Part shown: piece after piece, positions 9,172 through 17,168 of the stretch
How the letters are laid out: every line of letters begins with the position of its first letter
Position numbering within the stretch: position 1 is the stretch's first letter
Source: JALHOP01 sp964484195
Lineage (GTDB): Bacteria; Myxococcota; XYA12-FULL-58-9; JALHOP01
Assembly: GCA_964484195.1 (NCBI GenBank)
Contig: CAZAER010000018.1
Coordinates: 1-64,000 of the forward strand
DNA: 64,000 nt
Direction: 5' to 3'
Notes under the pieces: model-generated
The model's input: only the letters and a program-made list of their open reading frames with translations
Told to the model about the DNA's origin: nothing
The model's database searches: none
Translations under genes and position numbers: made by a program

Positions 9172-10240
9172 CGAACCAGCGGCGGCGAGCTGCTGCGAGC
9201 GCCTCCGTCTCTTGGGCGCTGAGCTCGGCATGCCCCGCGCGCATCACGAAGAGACGCGCATCATCCGCTCCGGCGGACTTTCGCAATGCGTTGTAGATCA
9301 CGAATTGCCCCGGAGGCGTGACCACCGGGTCACTCTCGGCGGCGGCGACCATCGTCGGCACACGCGCGAAGCGGGCGGCGCAGGCGGCGTCGAAATAGGC
9401 GAGCGTTCGACGCACCAGCCGGCGCCGGTCAGGGCCACGCGCGTAGAGTTGGACAGCCGCGCCGCTCCCGTTCGTCGGGAGCTGCATGCGCAGCTCTTGC
9501 GCCCCGAAGGTCGGTACCTCGAGGAAGGCGCGAGCAAAACGCTCGTCCCAAGCGAGCGCCAGCGCGGCGACACCGCCGCCGAAGCTCGTACCGTCGAGGT
9601 AGAGGCGCTCGCGGGCGGTCGGCACTGCCGCGATGAGCGCGCTCGCCGCCGACCAAACGTCGGCCACCGAGTCGCCGAGCTCGTAGGTGTCGGGCGATTC
9701 GATACCGTCGACGACGTGTTGGTCTGGATTGCTCGGGATATCTGGTCCTGCCGATAGACCGAAGCCACGCACGCAGCCGAAGAGCATCGCCGAGGTCGGA
9801 CTGTTCTCGCGCAATATCTCGGGGGTTGGCTCACTACAACCGCCGTAGCCATGCACGTAGAGCACGGCATTGTCCGGCACGCGGCCGACCGGCGTCGCCA
9901 GATAGCCGCCGAGGCGACGACCACCCACTCCGCTATAGTAGATGACGCGAACATCGTGATCGCCGACTCGCCGAGCCGGACCCATCTCCACGGCCGGAGG
10001 CACGCGCACGGCCGCGCGGTAACGCTGCCGCCAGAAACGCGAGAAGTCGTCGGGCGGACGTGGCGGCTCGAGAGTGAGCATGCGCGGTACGTCATAGCGA
10101 TGCGAAGGGCCGGTAGGCGCCAAGGCGTCGACTTGCAGCGACGCCCGCAGGGATTGGCTCTCGGGTTCCGCCAGTGGGCTTCCGATGGCGACCGGCACGT
10201 CGGGTCGCATTGCATGCGTCTTTTCGACCAAGGCAGTCAT
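9161..10240 (-). CDS. Acetyl xylan esterase (AXE1)-like alpha/beta hydrolase
   Basis: A 359-residue protein from ATG 10240. It resembles the AXE1/cephalosporin-C deacetylase family: an N-terminal segment ending in PPDDFSRFWRQRY, then YVHGYGG (oxyanion region), nucleophile motif GTSFGGG, an Asp in AAESDPVVTPPGQ and a His in RAGHAEL. The family deacetylates xylan, oligosaccharides or cephalosporins. No signal peptide is seen, so a cytosolic location is likely. Its 3' end overlaps the broken PLD gene; upstream it is divergent from the HYR-domain gene. Confidence 0.8.
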   Translation of the reverse strand: MTALVEKTHAMRPDVPVAIGSPLAEPESQSLRASLQVDALAPTGPSHRYDVPRMLTLEPPRPPDDFSRFWRQRYRAAVRVPPAVEMGPARRVGDHDVRVIYYSGVGGRRLGGYLATPVGRVPDNAVLYVHGYGGCSEPTPEILRENSPTSAMLFGCVRGFGLSAGPDIPSNPDQHVVDGIESPDTYELGDSVADVWSAASALIAAVPTARERLYLDGTSFGGGVAALALAWDERFARAFLEVPTFGAQELRMQLPTNGSGAAVQLYARGPDRRRLVRRTLAYFDAACAARFARVPTMVAAAESDPVVTPPGQFVIYNALRKSAGADDARLFVMRAGHAELSAQETEALAAARRRWFAME

Positions 10241-10327
10241 TCGGAATCCCGATCATGGTTATCGAGCGTTGGACGATCCCGGTGCGTCCGCGCAACCGGA
10301 CCTGGGCGGATGTGGGTACGCTGTTTC

Positions 10328-11509
10328 ATGAGAGCCGCCTTCATCGGCGTCGTCGCAGTCACCACCATGGCTGTCGACGCGCAAGCCGCCGATGTGTATG
10401 AAAATTTCGATGCCGTCATCCCGCCAGCCGTCCCCGTCGGTTGGAGCGCGAGCGGAGGCTTCACGACGGTGGGGAGCGATGCGTCATCGCAGCCGAACCG
10501 GGCTTTCTGTCCCGAGCCCGCGACGACGAGCAACAGCTTGCTGAACTCTCCGACCTTCGTCGTGGAGAACCCATTCCAAGTGCGCTTTCAGCACCGCTTC
10601 GACACCGAGGAGAAATACGACGGCGGTATTCTCGAGGTGTCGTACGACGGTGGTCCTTTCGTCGATGTGCTCGCCGCCGGCGGCAGCTTCGTCGAAGGCG
10701 GCTACACCGAGAAGCTCGTCACTGCCGGCTCGAACCCGTTGGCTGGTAAGCGCGCTTGGACCGGCAGCTCCGGCGGCTTCATCCGCACGGTCGTCAATCT
10801 TCCCGCCCCCGCCGGCGGCGAAGTGCGCCTCGCCTTCCATTTCGGCACCGATGGCGGCCAGGGCGGCAATGGCTGGAGCATCGACGACGTTCAGGTTTTC
10901 GACACCTGCCGGCTCACCTGCCCCGCGCCGATGACTATCGAAGCGGAAGCTAGCGTCTGTGGCGCCGTCGCGACGTTCGCTAGAGCGGACACCACCAATT
11001 GCGGCGCCGTCCTCATGTATCCGCCGAGCGGTTCGTTTTTCGACGTCGGCGAGACGACAGTCGCCGCAGTCTCGGAAGCCGGACCTTTCTGTGAGACCAC
11101 CGTCACGGTCGCCGACAACCAGCCACCGACCATCATCTGTCCAGACACCATCGTCATCGAAGCAGCGTCGCGTGCCTGCGCCGCTCCCGCGCTGTTCGTA
11201 CCGCCGTCGGGCCTCGACAACTGCACGAGCACGAGTGAGTGCTCGGTGATTCCTGGGCAAAGCCTGCCGCCCGGTGACACGGTGGTGACCTGCACGGTCA
11301 CCGACGGTGGCCTTCGCAGCGCATCCTGCGACTTCGTCATCACGGTCGCCGTCCCCGAAGGCGAAGCCGGTGGCGTCTGCGAAGACAAACAGGACGGAGG
11401 AGGAGGCTGCGCAAGCGCTAGCGACGTTTCGCCTGTGCTCGTTCTGCTCGCGGCGCTCGCCATCTACTGCCGCATTTCCCGAGCGGACAGGTCGCCCAAA
11501 GGCAACTAG
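10328..11509 (+). CDS. Secreted HYR-domain protein with MYXO-CTERM-like sorting tail
   Basis: A 393-residue protein from ATG 10328, where a signal peptide (MRAAFIGVVAVTTMAVDAQA) starts. Residues ~22-195 form a beta domain ending WSIDDVQVFDTC, like MAM or choice-of-anchor domains. Two Cys-rich HYR (hyalin-repeat-like) modules follow: CPAPMTIEAEASVCGAVATF, then CPDTIVIEAASRACAAPALF and GDTVVTCTVTD. The C terminus has GGGGCASA, a hydrophobic segment and basic residues (RISRADR), the layout of the MYXO-CTERM signal, in which a Cys precedes a transmembrane stretch and an Arg cluster. Surface display via C-terminal processing is inferred. Confidence 0.8.
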   Translation: MRAAFIGVVAVTTMAVDAQAADVYENFDAVIPPAVPVGWSASGGFTTVGSDASSQPNRAFCPEPATTSNSLLNSPTFVVENPFQVRFQHRFDTEEKYDGGILEVSYDGGPFVDVLAAGGSFVEGGYTEKLVTAGSNPLAGKRAWTGSSGGFIRTVVNLPAPAGGEVRLAFHFGTDGGQGGNGWSIDDVQVFDTCRLTCPAPMTIEAEASVCGAVATFARADTTNCGAVLMYPPSGSFFDVGETTVAAVSEAGPFCETTVTVADNQPPTIICPDTIVIEAASRACAAPALFVPPSGLDNCTSTSECSVIPGQSLPPGDTVVTCTVTDGGLRSASCDFVITVAVPEGEAGGVCEDKQDGGGGCASASDVSPVLVLLAALAIYCRISRADRSPKGN

Positions 11510-11547
11510 TGCTTCCCCACGACCCCGAATTGGGTCAGCATCGCGAC

Positions 11548-11997
11548 ATGCCCGGAAAAATGAAGTTCGTCCCGGTTGGCTCGACCCTCGTCGTCGTCCA
11601 CGATGCGACGACACCCTCGACCGAGGACTGGCAGAGCTTCCTCGACTACCTGCATGGCGATGACGGGCGCGGCCTCACGCGCATCTTCGTGGAGACACGC
11701 GGCGGCGGCCCCGACCTCAAGCAGCGCGGCGCTTACAATCACCTCATCAAGCGCAACAACCGGGTCATCAAAGTCGCGGTGCTCTCCGACGCAACGGTGA
11801 TCCGCGCGCTCGTCACCGCGTTCGGTCTCATCAAGGGCAACGACATGAGGATGTTCGCGATGACCGACCAAGCCGGCGCGGGGCGCCACCTCATGCTGCC
11901 GCCTTCGGAGATCGCGAAGATCGAGCAAGCGCTCGTTGGCCTACGGCGCGACATCGGCGTTTCCGCACCGGCGCGCGCCGTCGGCAAGAGTCCCTGA
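11548..11997 (+). CDS. Hypothetical STAS-like small protein
   Basis: About 149 residues from ATG 11548. A GTG at 11509 overlapping the previous stop would add 13 residues, and ATG 11560 has a nearby GGA. The alternation of hydrophobic strands and helices (LVVVHDATTPSTEDWQSFLD; NNRVIKVAVLSDATVIRALV) looks like the STAS/SpoIIAA-like fold common in small myxobacterial proteins. No catalytic residues are recognisable. It may be cotranscribed with the HYR gene. It ends 6 nt from the convergent msrB. Confidence 0.6.
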   Translation: MPGKMKFVPVGSTLVVVHDATTPSTEDWQSFLDYLHGDDGRGLTRIFVETRGGGPDLKQRGAYNHLIKRNNRVIKVAVLSDATVIRALVTAFGLIKGNDMRMFAMTDQAGAGRHLMLPPSEIAKIEQALVGLRRDIGVSAPARAVGKSP

Positions 11998-12003
11998 CGC
12001 CGT

Positions 12004-12597
12004 CTACGGCTTCGCACTCCCGAAGAGCTTCGCGTATTCGGCGTAGCCCTCTTTCGCGAGATCGGCGGCGGGGATGAAACGCATCGACGCCGCGTTCATG
12101 CAGTAGCGCAGGCGAGTCGGAGCCGGTCCGTCATCGAAGACATGTCCGAGGTGGGAGTCGGCGTGTTTCGAGCGCACTTCGACGCGTCGCATGCCGTGCG
12201 ACTCGTCAGCGACCTCGACCACGTTGCTGCTCTCGAGCGGCCGCGTGAAGCTCGGCCAACCCGTCCCCGAGTCGAACTTGTCGCGGGAAGAAAAGAGCGG
12301 CTCACCCGAAACCACGTCGACGTAGATACCATCGGCGTGATTGTCCCAGAGCGCGTTGCGAAACGGCGCTTCGGTGCCCTGCTCTTGAGTGACACGATAC
12401 TGCTCGGCAGTGAGCTTCTTCTTGAGCTCATCCGCGCTCGGCTTCTTGAAAGTTTCCATGCTCGTCCATCGCGTTGAGTGTGGAGGATTTTGAGGGGCTG
12501 CCGCATGCACGCTGGTGGTGATCACAGCGTTCTGAATGAACAGACTCACCAATCCCGCGAGGCTTGCGACAATCGCCATGATGGCCAATTTGCGCAT
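12004..12597 (-). CDS. msrB: Peptide-methionine (R)-S-oxide reductase, membrane-anchored or exported
   Basis: A 197-residue protein from ATG 12597; the frame is open to 12696. The N-terminal ~35 residues are a signal peptide or anchor (MRKLAIMAIVASLAGLVSLF). The MsrB domain follows: FRNALWDNHADGIYVD, GEPLFSSRDKFDSGTGWPSF, VRSKHADSHLGHVFDDG and RYCMNAASMRF, with catalytic Cys166. The two CxxC pairs that bind zinc in many MsrBs are absent, so this is the zinc-free type. It repairs methionine-R-sulfoxide, and the signal suggests it protects envelope proteins. It is divergent from amt. Confidence 0.93.
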   Translation of the reverse strand: MRKLAIMAIVASLAGLVSLFIQNAVITTSVHAAAPQNPPHSTRWTSMETFKKPSADELKKKLTAEQYRVTQEQGTEAPFRNALWDNHADGIYVDVVSGEPLFSSRDKFDSGTGWPSFTRPLESSNVVEVADESHGMRRVEVRSKHADSHLGHVFDDGPAPTRLRYCMNAASMRFIPAADLAKEGYAEYAKLFGSAKP

Positions 12598-12745
12598 ACT
12601 CAAAAGGTAGCCACGCAAGCGTGAGTCAGCCAGCGCTCTCGTCAGGGGGTTCTTCATGCCCTCCATACGCCGGTGCCATGCCTCCGGTTTCGCCATCGAT
12701 GTGACTTGACCCCATGCCCGCGCCCTAGCTAACGCTTCGCGTCAG

Positions 12746-14005
12746 ATGAACGAAGCTGCCCCGACGATCGATGCCGGCATCACCGCATGGATGCTCACGT
12801 CCACAGCCCTGGTGCTGCTCATGGTGCCCGGACTCGCCATGTTTTACGGCGGCTTGGTGCGCACCAAAAACGTGCTCGGCACCATGATGCACGCTTTCGC
12901 GGCCATGGCGATCATCGGCGTGCTCTGGGTGGTGTGCGGCTACGGCATGTCTTTCGGGCCGAATGCGCTCGGCGGTTGGATCGGTTGGGATAGCTCGCTC
13001 CTGTTCTTGTCGCGTCTCGATACCGACGCGCCGATGGCCGGCTACCGCATCCCCGAGTACGTCTACGCCATGTTCCAGGGGAAGTTCGCCATCATCACGC
13101 CTGCCCTCATCGCGGGCGCGTTCGCCGAGCGCGTGAACTTCCGCGGCTACTGCGTGTTCATCGCGCTCTGGGCAATCCTCGTCTACAACCCGCTCTGCCA
13201 CTGGGTTTGGGCGCCGGATGGCTTCCTCTTCACGCTGGGCGCCATCGACTTCGCTGGCGGGACGGTCGTGCACATCAGCGCCGGAGTGTCCGCTTTAGTG
13301 TGCGCGCTCTATCTCGGCGGCCGCAAGGGTTACCCCAACACAGCAATGCGCCCGAACAACTTGGTGATGACCATGATGGGAGCCGGCCTGCTCTGGGTCG
13401 GGTGGTTCGGCTTCAACGCCGGTAGCTCGGTGAACAGCAACATCGACACGGCGCGGGCGCTCACGGTCACGCAGGTGGCCGCCGCGGGCGGCGCCCTCGC
13501 CTGGATGACCATCGAAGCGCTGCACCACCGGAAGGCGACGAGCCTCGGGTTGTGCTCGGGAATCCTCGCGGGACTCGTGGTGATCACGCCCGCGGCCGGT
13601 GTCGTGAACGTCGCCGGCGCGCTGGTGCTGAGTATGCTGGCGTCGATCGTTTGCTACGTCGCGGTGCTCCTGAAATCGAAGCTCGGCTACGACGATTCGC
13701 TCGACGTCTTCGGCATTCACGGCGTCGCCGCCATGTTGGGCGCCATCGGCTTGTCGTTTTTCATCCGCGCCAACACAGTCGCCGACTTTCTCTCCAAGGA
13801 CTCCGGCTGGACCACGTGGAAACAGCTCGGCGTGCAGTCGGCGAGTGTCGCTATAGCGGCCGGCTACGCGGCTCTCGCATCGATCGCCTTGCTGGTGGTC
13901 GTCGACAAGGTCATCGGTTTCCGACTCGACACGACGCGCGAGATGGCCGGTATGGATCACGCCCTGCACGGCGAAAGCGGCTACGGCCTCCTGAGCTTGG
14001 ACTGA
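12746..14005 (+). CDS. amt: Ammonium transporter (Amt/AmtB family)
   Basis: A 419-residue polytopic membrane protein with about 11 hydrophobic segments. Signature features include FYGGLVRTKNVLGT, ALIAGAFAERVNF, the first pore His in YNPLCHWVW, FNAGSSVN, and the second pore His in DVFGIHGVAAMLG. These twin His residues line the Amt conduction pore. The product moves ammonium/ammonia across the inner membrane. The downstream PII gene begins 4 nt after its stop, the classic amt-PII arrangement, implying gating by that PII. Confidence 0.95.
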   Translation: MNEAAPTIDAGITAWMLTSTALVLLMVPGLAMFYGGLVRTKNVLGTMMHAFAAMAIIGVLWVVCGYGMSFGPNALGGWIGWDSSLLFLSRLDTDAPMAGYRIPEYVYAMFQGKFAIITPALIAGAFAERVNFRGYCVFIALWAILVYNPLCHWVWAPDGFLFTLGAIDFAGGTVVHISAGVSALVCALYLGGRKGYPNTAMRPNNLVMTMMGAGLLWVGWFGFNAGSSVNSNIDTARALTVTQVAAAGGALAWMTIEALHHRKATSLGLCSGILAGLVVITPAAGVVNVAGALVLSMLASIVCYVAVLLKSKLGYDDSLDVFGIHGVAAMLGAIGLSFFIRANTVADFLSKDSGWTTWKQLGVQSASVAIAAGYAALASIALLVVVDKVIGFRLDTTREMAGMDHALHGESGYGLLSLD

Positions 14006-14009
14006 ACCC

Positions 14010-14351
14010 ATGAAACTGATCACCGCCATCATCCAGCCCGACAAGCTCGACGAAGTGCGCGAGGCGCTCATCCGCGCCGAGATCACCCGCATCACCGTCA
14101 GCCGCTGCAGCGGACATGGCCGCCGGCGCGACGAAGAGCTCTACCGCGGTCAGGTGCACGTCCCCAGCCTGCAAAACATGGTCCGCCTCGACATCGCGGT
14201 GAACGACGCGTTCGTGAGCGTCACCGTCGACACCATTCTTGCCGCCGCGCGTCATACCGAAGGCGAGATCGGCGACGGCAAGATCTTCATCACGCACCTC
14301 GAGGACTGCATCCGCATCAGAACCGGCGACCGCGGCGGCGGCGCCATCTAG
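14010..14351 (+). CDS. glnK: PII-family signal transducer lacking the uridylylation tyrosine
   Basis: A 113-residue PII protein with conserved ends (MKLITAIIQPDKLDEVREAL; GEIGDGKIFI; IRIRTGDRGGGAI). The T-loop differs from enterobacterial GlnB/GlnK: it reads GRRRDEELYRGQVHVPSL. Tyr46 of ELYRG is present as Tyr45, but the position equivalent to uridylylated Tyr51 is His50, and the loop is shorter. Control is therefore probably by ATP/ADP/2-oxoglutarate binding rather than by GlnD. The symbol glnK is used because of the linkage to amt; the gene is likely cotranscribed with it. Confidence 0.88.
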   Translation: MKLITAIIQPDKLDEVREALIRAEITRITVSRCSGHGRRRDEELYRGQVHVPSLQNMVRLDIAVNDAFVSVTVDTILAAARHTEGEIGDGKIFITHLEDCIRIRTGDRGGGAI

Positions 14352-14426
14352 GCAGGCGTTCCGACGCAACACTTGGCTTGGTCGTCCGATACCGATGACG
14401 ACCTAACAATCGATAAGCCGAGTCTC

Positions 14427-15521
14427 ATGTCGACGCCTATTCCGCAGAAAATCTTCCAGGCCCCGCCCACGCAGCGCGAAATCGATCGCGCCAAGCGCGC
14501 CGAAAGCCTTCCTCTGCCCAGCTTCCTCCAGCAGCGCGGCAACGTCCTGCTCGCCGAAACCGTCGACATGCGTAGTGCCCGCCTGGCACTCCGCGGACGG
14601 CCCGTACCCGACGACTTCGGCGTGCCCTCCGGAACACCGATCGCCAACAAAGACACCATCCTCCCCGACCTCTGGCGGTCGCTTGGCAGCAACAAGCCGC
14701 CGGCGGCCGTGTTCATCTTGGTCAAGGGCCAGACCAGCTGGGGCCACGCTGCCGTCGCCTATCGGCGTCCGGACGGCGAGCTGACCTGCATGAACATCGT
14801 CGGCCGGCGCGGTCAGTCGCTCGCCAACTTCATGCCGCTCGAGGAGTATCTCTTCGGCGTCAAAGAGCTCGACCACCACGACGCCAGCGGCAAATTGGTC
14901 GCGCGACCGAAGGAGCTCGGCGGTCCCTGGGGCAACCCAGAGGGCGGCGCCTATCACCGCGACTTCGACATGGTCGTCGTCTGGGATTGGCCGCAGAACA
15001 AGCTCGATGACATGCACAAGTTCTTCCTCGAGGTGAACCACAACCAGGACGACCACGCCGCGCGCTTCCGCCTGGCGCCGGGGTTCTGGCGCGACACCTT
15101 CGACTCCATCGTGAAGGGCGACTCGCGCGAGAGTGGCAACTGCGCCCTCTGGACCTCGCGCGGCATGGAGATCGCCGGCCTCGTCGACATGACGAGCACC
15201 TTCCCCAAGCGCATCGCGGTCAACATGCTCCATGGCATCGGCAAGCGCGACACCAACAACCTCGACCTCGTCTGCGTGCCCGGCATTCCGCATGCCCGCC
15301 GCACGCACAAGTCGGGCGGCTCGGCGGCGCCGCTGGCCCAACCACTCGGCCTGCCCGTGAAGCCGAAGCTATTCAGCCCCAACTCGCTGATCATCTCTGG
15401 ACCGCTCCCCATCCTCGATACGCGCTACTGGAACCTCGGCCACAGAGCCGCGGCGACCCTGCACTACGAGGGGGAGATCGCCCACATCATCCGCAGTCCG
15501 CGTGAGCTTTCGCGGCTCTAG
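14427..15521 (+). CDS. Unknown protein, possible permuted papain-like hydrolase
   Basis: A 364-residue protein from ATG 14427. I do not recognise a named family. It has a His107 in SWGHAAVAYRRPDG, preceded by a hydrophobic strand (AAVFILVKG), and Cys239 in ESGNCALWTSRGM, at the start of a helix. The order His strand then Cys helix, with Asn before the Cys, is that of circularly permuted NlpC/P60-like folds (LRAT, PPPDE, YiiX-type proteins), which cleave or transfer acyl or peptide groups. No signal peptide is seen. The C-terminal ~80 residues are Pro-rich. Function is inferred from motif order only. Confidence 0.6.
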   Translation: MSTPIPQKIFQAPPTQREIDRAKRAESLPLPSFLQQRGNVLLAETVDMRSARLALRGRPVPDDFGVPSGTPIANKDTILPDLWRSLGSNKPPAAVFILVKGQTSWGHAAVAYRRPDGELTCMNIVGRRGQSLANFMPLEEYLFGVKELDHHDASGKLVARPKELGGPWGNPEGGAYHRDFDMVVVWDWPQNKLDDMHKFFLEVNHNQDDHAARFRLAPGFWRDTFDSIVKGDSRESGNCALWTSRGMEIAGLVDMTSTFPKRIAVNMLHGIGKRDTNNLDLVCVPGIPHARRTHKSGGSAAPLAQPLGLPVKPKLFSPNSLIISGPLPILDTRYWNLGHRAAATLHYEGEIAHIIRSPRELSRL

Positions 15522-15564
15522 CCGCTGGTCCGCTCATCCACTCACCCGCTGGCAGGAAAAAGCG

Positions 15565-15590
15565 CCTAAGCGGCGAAATAGACGCTTAGG
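15565..15590. promoter_or_regulatory. 8-bp inverted repeat hairpin upstream of a small gene
   Basis: CCTAAGCG (15565-15572) and CGCTTAGG (15583-15590) form a perfect 8-bp stem around a 10-nt loop. No T-run follows, so it is not a standard intrinsic terminator. It lies 70 nt upstream of the small ORF at 15660 and may be an operator or attenuator. Confidence 0.4.
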
Positions 15591-15659
15591 TTCCTCGTAT
15601 CTCGGGAGTCACGGGCACATTGGTGGGAACCAATGGCCCTCTCCCAGCGAGGAACGGTC

Positions 15660-15875
15660 ATGCTGTCCCACATCAAAGAAACGGCCCTGGTTACGAGCTT
15701 CCTTGGTGGGCTCTTCTTGGGTGTCATCTCCCTGTTCGCGCCGGCGAGCGTCGGCGACACCGCTCCCACTTGGGCGGTGAAATCGTGCCCGCCGCTCGTC
15801 TGCGACCACGACGATCTGGGTGCGTCGACGGGCAATTTCTCGGGCTGCGTCGACTATCTCGTTTCGAACTGCTGA
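15660..15875 (+). CDS. Small exported or membrane-anchored hypothetical protein
   Basis: A 71-residue ORF from ATG 15660, preceded by GAGGAACGGTC, a good ribosome-binding site; this favours it over ATG 15633. Residues ~6-30 are hydrophobic (VTSFLGGLFLGVISLFAPA), a signal or single membrane segment. The mature part has four Cys (SCPPLVC, SGC, and a C-terminal Cys), suggesting disulfides in the envelope. Its last 22 nt overlap the 3' end of the convergent membrane-protease gene. Function unknown. Confidence 0.5.
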   Translation: MLSHIKETALVTSFLGGLFLGVISLFAPASVGDTAPTWAVKSCPPLVCDHDDLGASTGNFSGCVDYLVSNC

Positions 15876-16642
15876 GACGTCGCGGCGATGGCCGCCCACA
15901 GTCCTTGGAAGGCGCTGGTCATGACCGCGATGACGGTCATCAGCACCAGCACTCCAGTCGGGGCCGCGGCTTTTACCCCGAGCACCGCGGCCAGCGCGAT
16001 ACCGGCGAGCGCCGCGATACCGACGACGAGACCGCCGGCCCAGCTGCCCTCCATGTCGACATCGCTCGGGGTGCAGTGCGAGGCCACGCAGATGCCGACG
16101 TAGATCTGGAGCGGTAGCCACCAGGTGCGATGCTTCCAGATCGCCTGGAGGAGCCGCCACGCCATGGCAGCGGCATCGCGCGCTACCAGACGCAGATCCT
16201 TGATGTCGTGCAGTGTCCGCTGCGGCGGAGTGAGCAAGCGGCCAAGGTCGTCTGGACCGACCATCCATGCGAGCAGCGCGGCGATGGCGAGAGCGCCAGC
16301 GATGAGCGGCGCGATACCGATGAGCGCGTTACCGACCAGCTGCCATGCGGTCCGCTTGCTGTGCGAGTGGCGCACGTATCCGAGCGTGCCGGTCGAAGGA
16401 TCGGGATCGAAGAAGGCGACACCCACGATGCGGTGGCCGAAAGCCTTGGCGACGACGAGGTGCGCGAGCTCGTGCAACGGCACCCCGAGCCAGCCGGTAA
16501 CCAAAACGCCGCGCCAGCCAAAGTGGTGCGCCACCACCCTGCTCGAGGCCTTCTCGACCATGTGCAGCAACACCGCGATAGCGGCGACTCCCGCGAGCAG
16601 GATGCCGAGCTGCAACAGATTGTGCATAAACAGGCGCTGCAC
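15854..16642 (-). CDS. Membrane HExxH protein, M50-like zincin candidate
   Basis: A 262-residue protein with an N-terminal membrane helix (LLQLGILLAGVAAIAVLLHMV), then His57-Glu58-x-x-His61 in GVPLHELAHLVVAKAFGH, and further hydrophobic segments (~108-135 and ~200-250). HExxH at a membrane boundary followed by a GH turn resembles site-2-protease-like (M50) or DUF3267-type membrane metalloproteins. I do not see a clear second-half Asp motif, so activity is uncertain. The 3' end overlaps a small gene on the opposite strand. Confidence 0.65.
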   Translation of the reverse strand: MQRLFMHNLLQLGILLAGVAAIAVLLHMVEKASSRVVAHHFGWRGVLVTGWLGVPLHELAHLVVAKAFGHRIVGVAFFDPDPSTGTLGYVRHSHSKRTAWQLVGNALIGIAPLIAGALAIAALLAWMVGPDDLGRLLTPPQRTLHDIKDLRLVARDAAAMAWRLLQAIWKHRTWWLPLQIYVGICVASHCTPSDVDMEGSWAGGLVVGIAALAGIALAAVLGVKAAAPTGVLVLMTVIAVMTSAFQGLWAAIAATSQQFETR

Positions 16643-16650
16643 CGGTCAAA

Positions 16651-16744
16651 GCTGCTGGAAAATGGTGACAGTCACCAATTTCCCGCCAAACCACTCTCGC
16701 TAGCCGGGTCGGAAATTGGTGACTGTCACCATTTTTTTCAGCAG
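16651..16744. repeat. Long nested inverted repeat, REP/MITE-like
   Basis: The left arm (16651-16682) and right arm (16712-16744) are near-perfect inverted copies of ~32 bp, beginning GCTGCT and including GGTGACAGTCACCAATTTC; they differ mainly in A/T run length. Each arm also holds its own palindrome, GGTGACAGTCACC. The ~29-nt loop is unrelated sequence. The right arm runs through the stop codon and last codons of the Nudix gene. This nested structure is typical of REP-like elements mobilised by Y1 (IS200-type) transposases, but no transposase is in the window. Confidence 0.75.
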
Positions 16745-17163
16745 CCGGTGCGCTGGCGGGCCCACACGAGGATGGGGTGCAGGCGCGGCACGGTCATGCG
16801 CGCCGCTTCGACGAAGCTTGCCCAGCGGAAGGCGTGGTGCTCGGGCCGACCTAGGGTGGGATTCACGCCGAGCGTGACCGCCTCGGTCTGGGTTTGGGCG
16901 ATGTAGTAGCGGGCGACCTTGCCGCGCGCGTATGGCGGCGTGTCGCGGTAGTCGTCACCCCAGACGAACTCGAGGTCGGTGATGCCGGTCTCTTCTTTGA
17001 CCTCACGAATCGCCGCCTCGAGCGACGACTCCCCTGCTTCGACGCCGCCCTTGGGGAAATCCCAATAGTTGTAGGCTCGTAGCAGCAGCACCTTGCAGTC
17101 TGGATCCCGCCTCACCAGGACGACGCCGGCGGACAACATCGAGCTGCGTTGCTGGCGGGTCAT
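16738..17163 (-). CDS. Nudix hydrolase (Ap4A hydrolase-like)
   Basis: A 141-residue single-domain protein. The Nudix box GGVEAGESSLEAAIREVKEE continues into TGI (residues 39-61) and fits Gx5Ex7REUxEExGU fully. The preceding WDFPKG motif is typical of diadenosine tetraphosphate hydrolases and related small Nudix enzymes. It would hydrolyse a nucleoside diphosphate linked to another moiety, with Mg2+. Its start is 5 nt after the prfC stop, so the two are probably cotranscribed. Its stop codon lies inside an inverted repeat, so its last residues may be partly repeat-derived. Confidence 0.88.
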   Translation of the reverse strand: MTRQQRSSMLSAGVVLVRRDPDCKVLLLRAYNYWDFPKGGVEAGESSLEAAIREVKEETGITDLEFVWGDDYRDTPPYARGKVARYYIAQTQTEAVTLGVNPTLGRPEHHAFRWASFVEAARMTVPRLHPILVWARQRTGC

Positions 17164-17168
17164 GAGCT

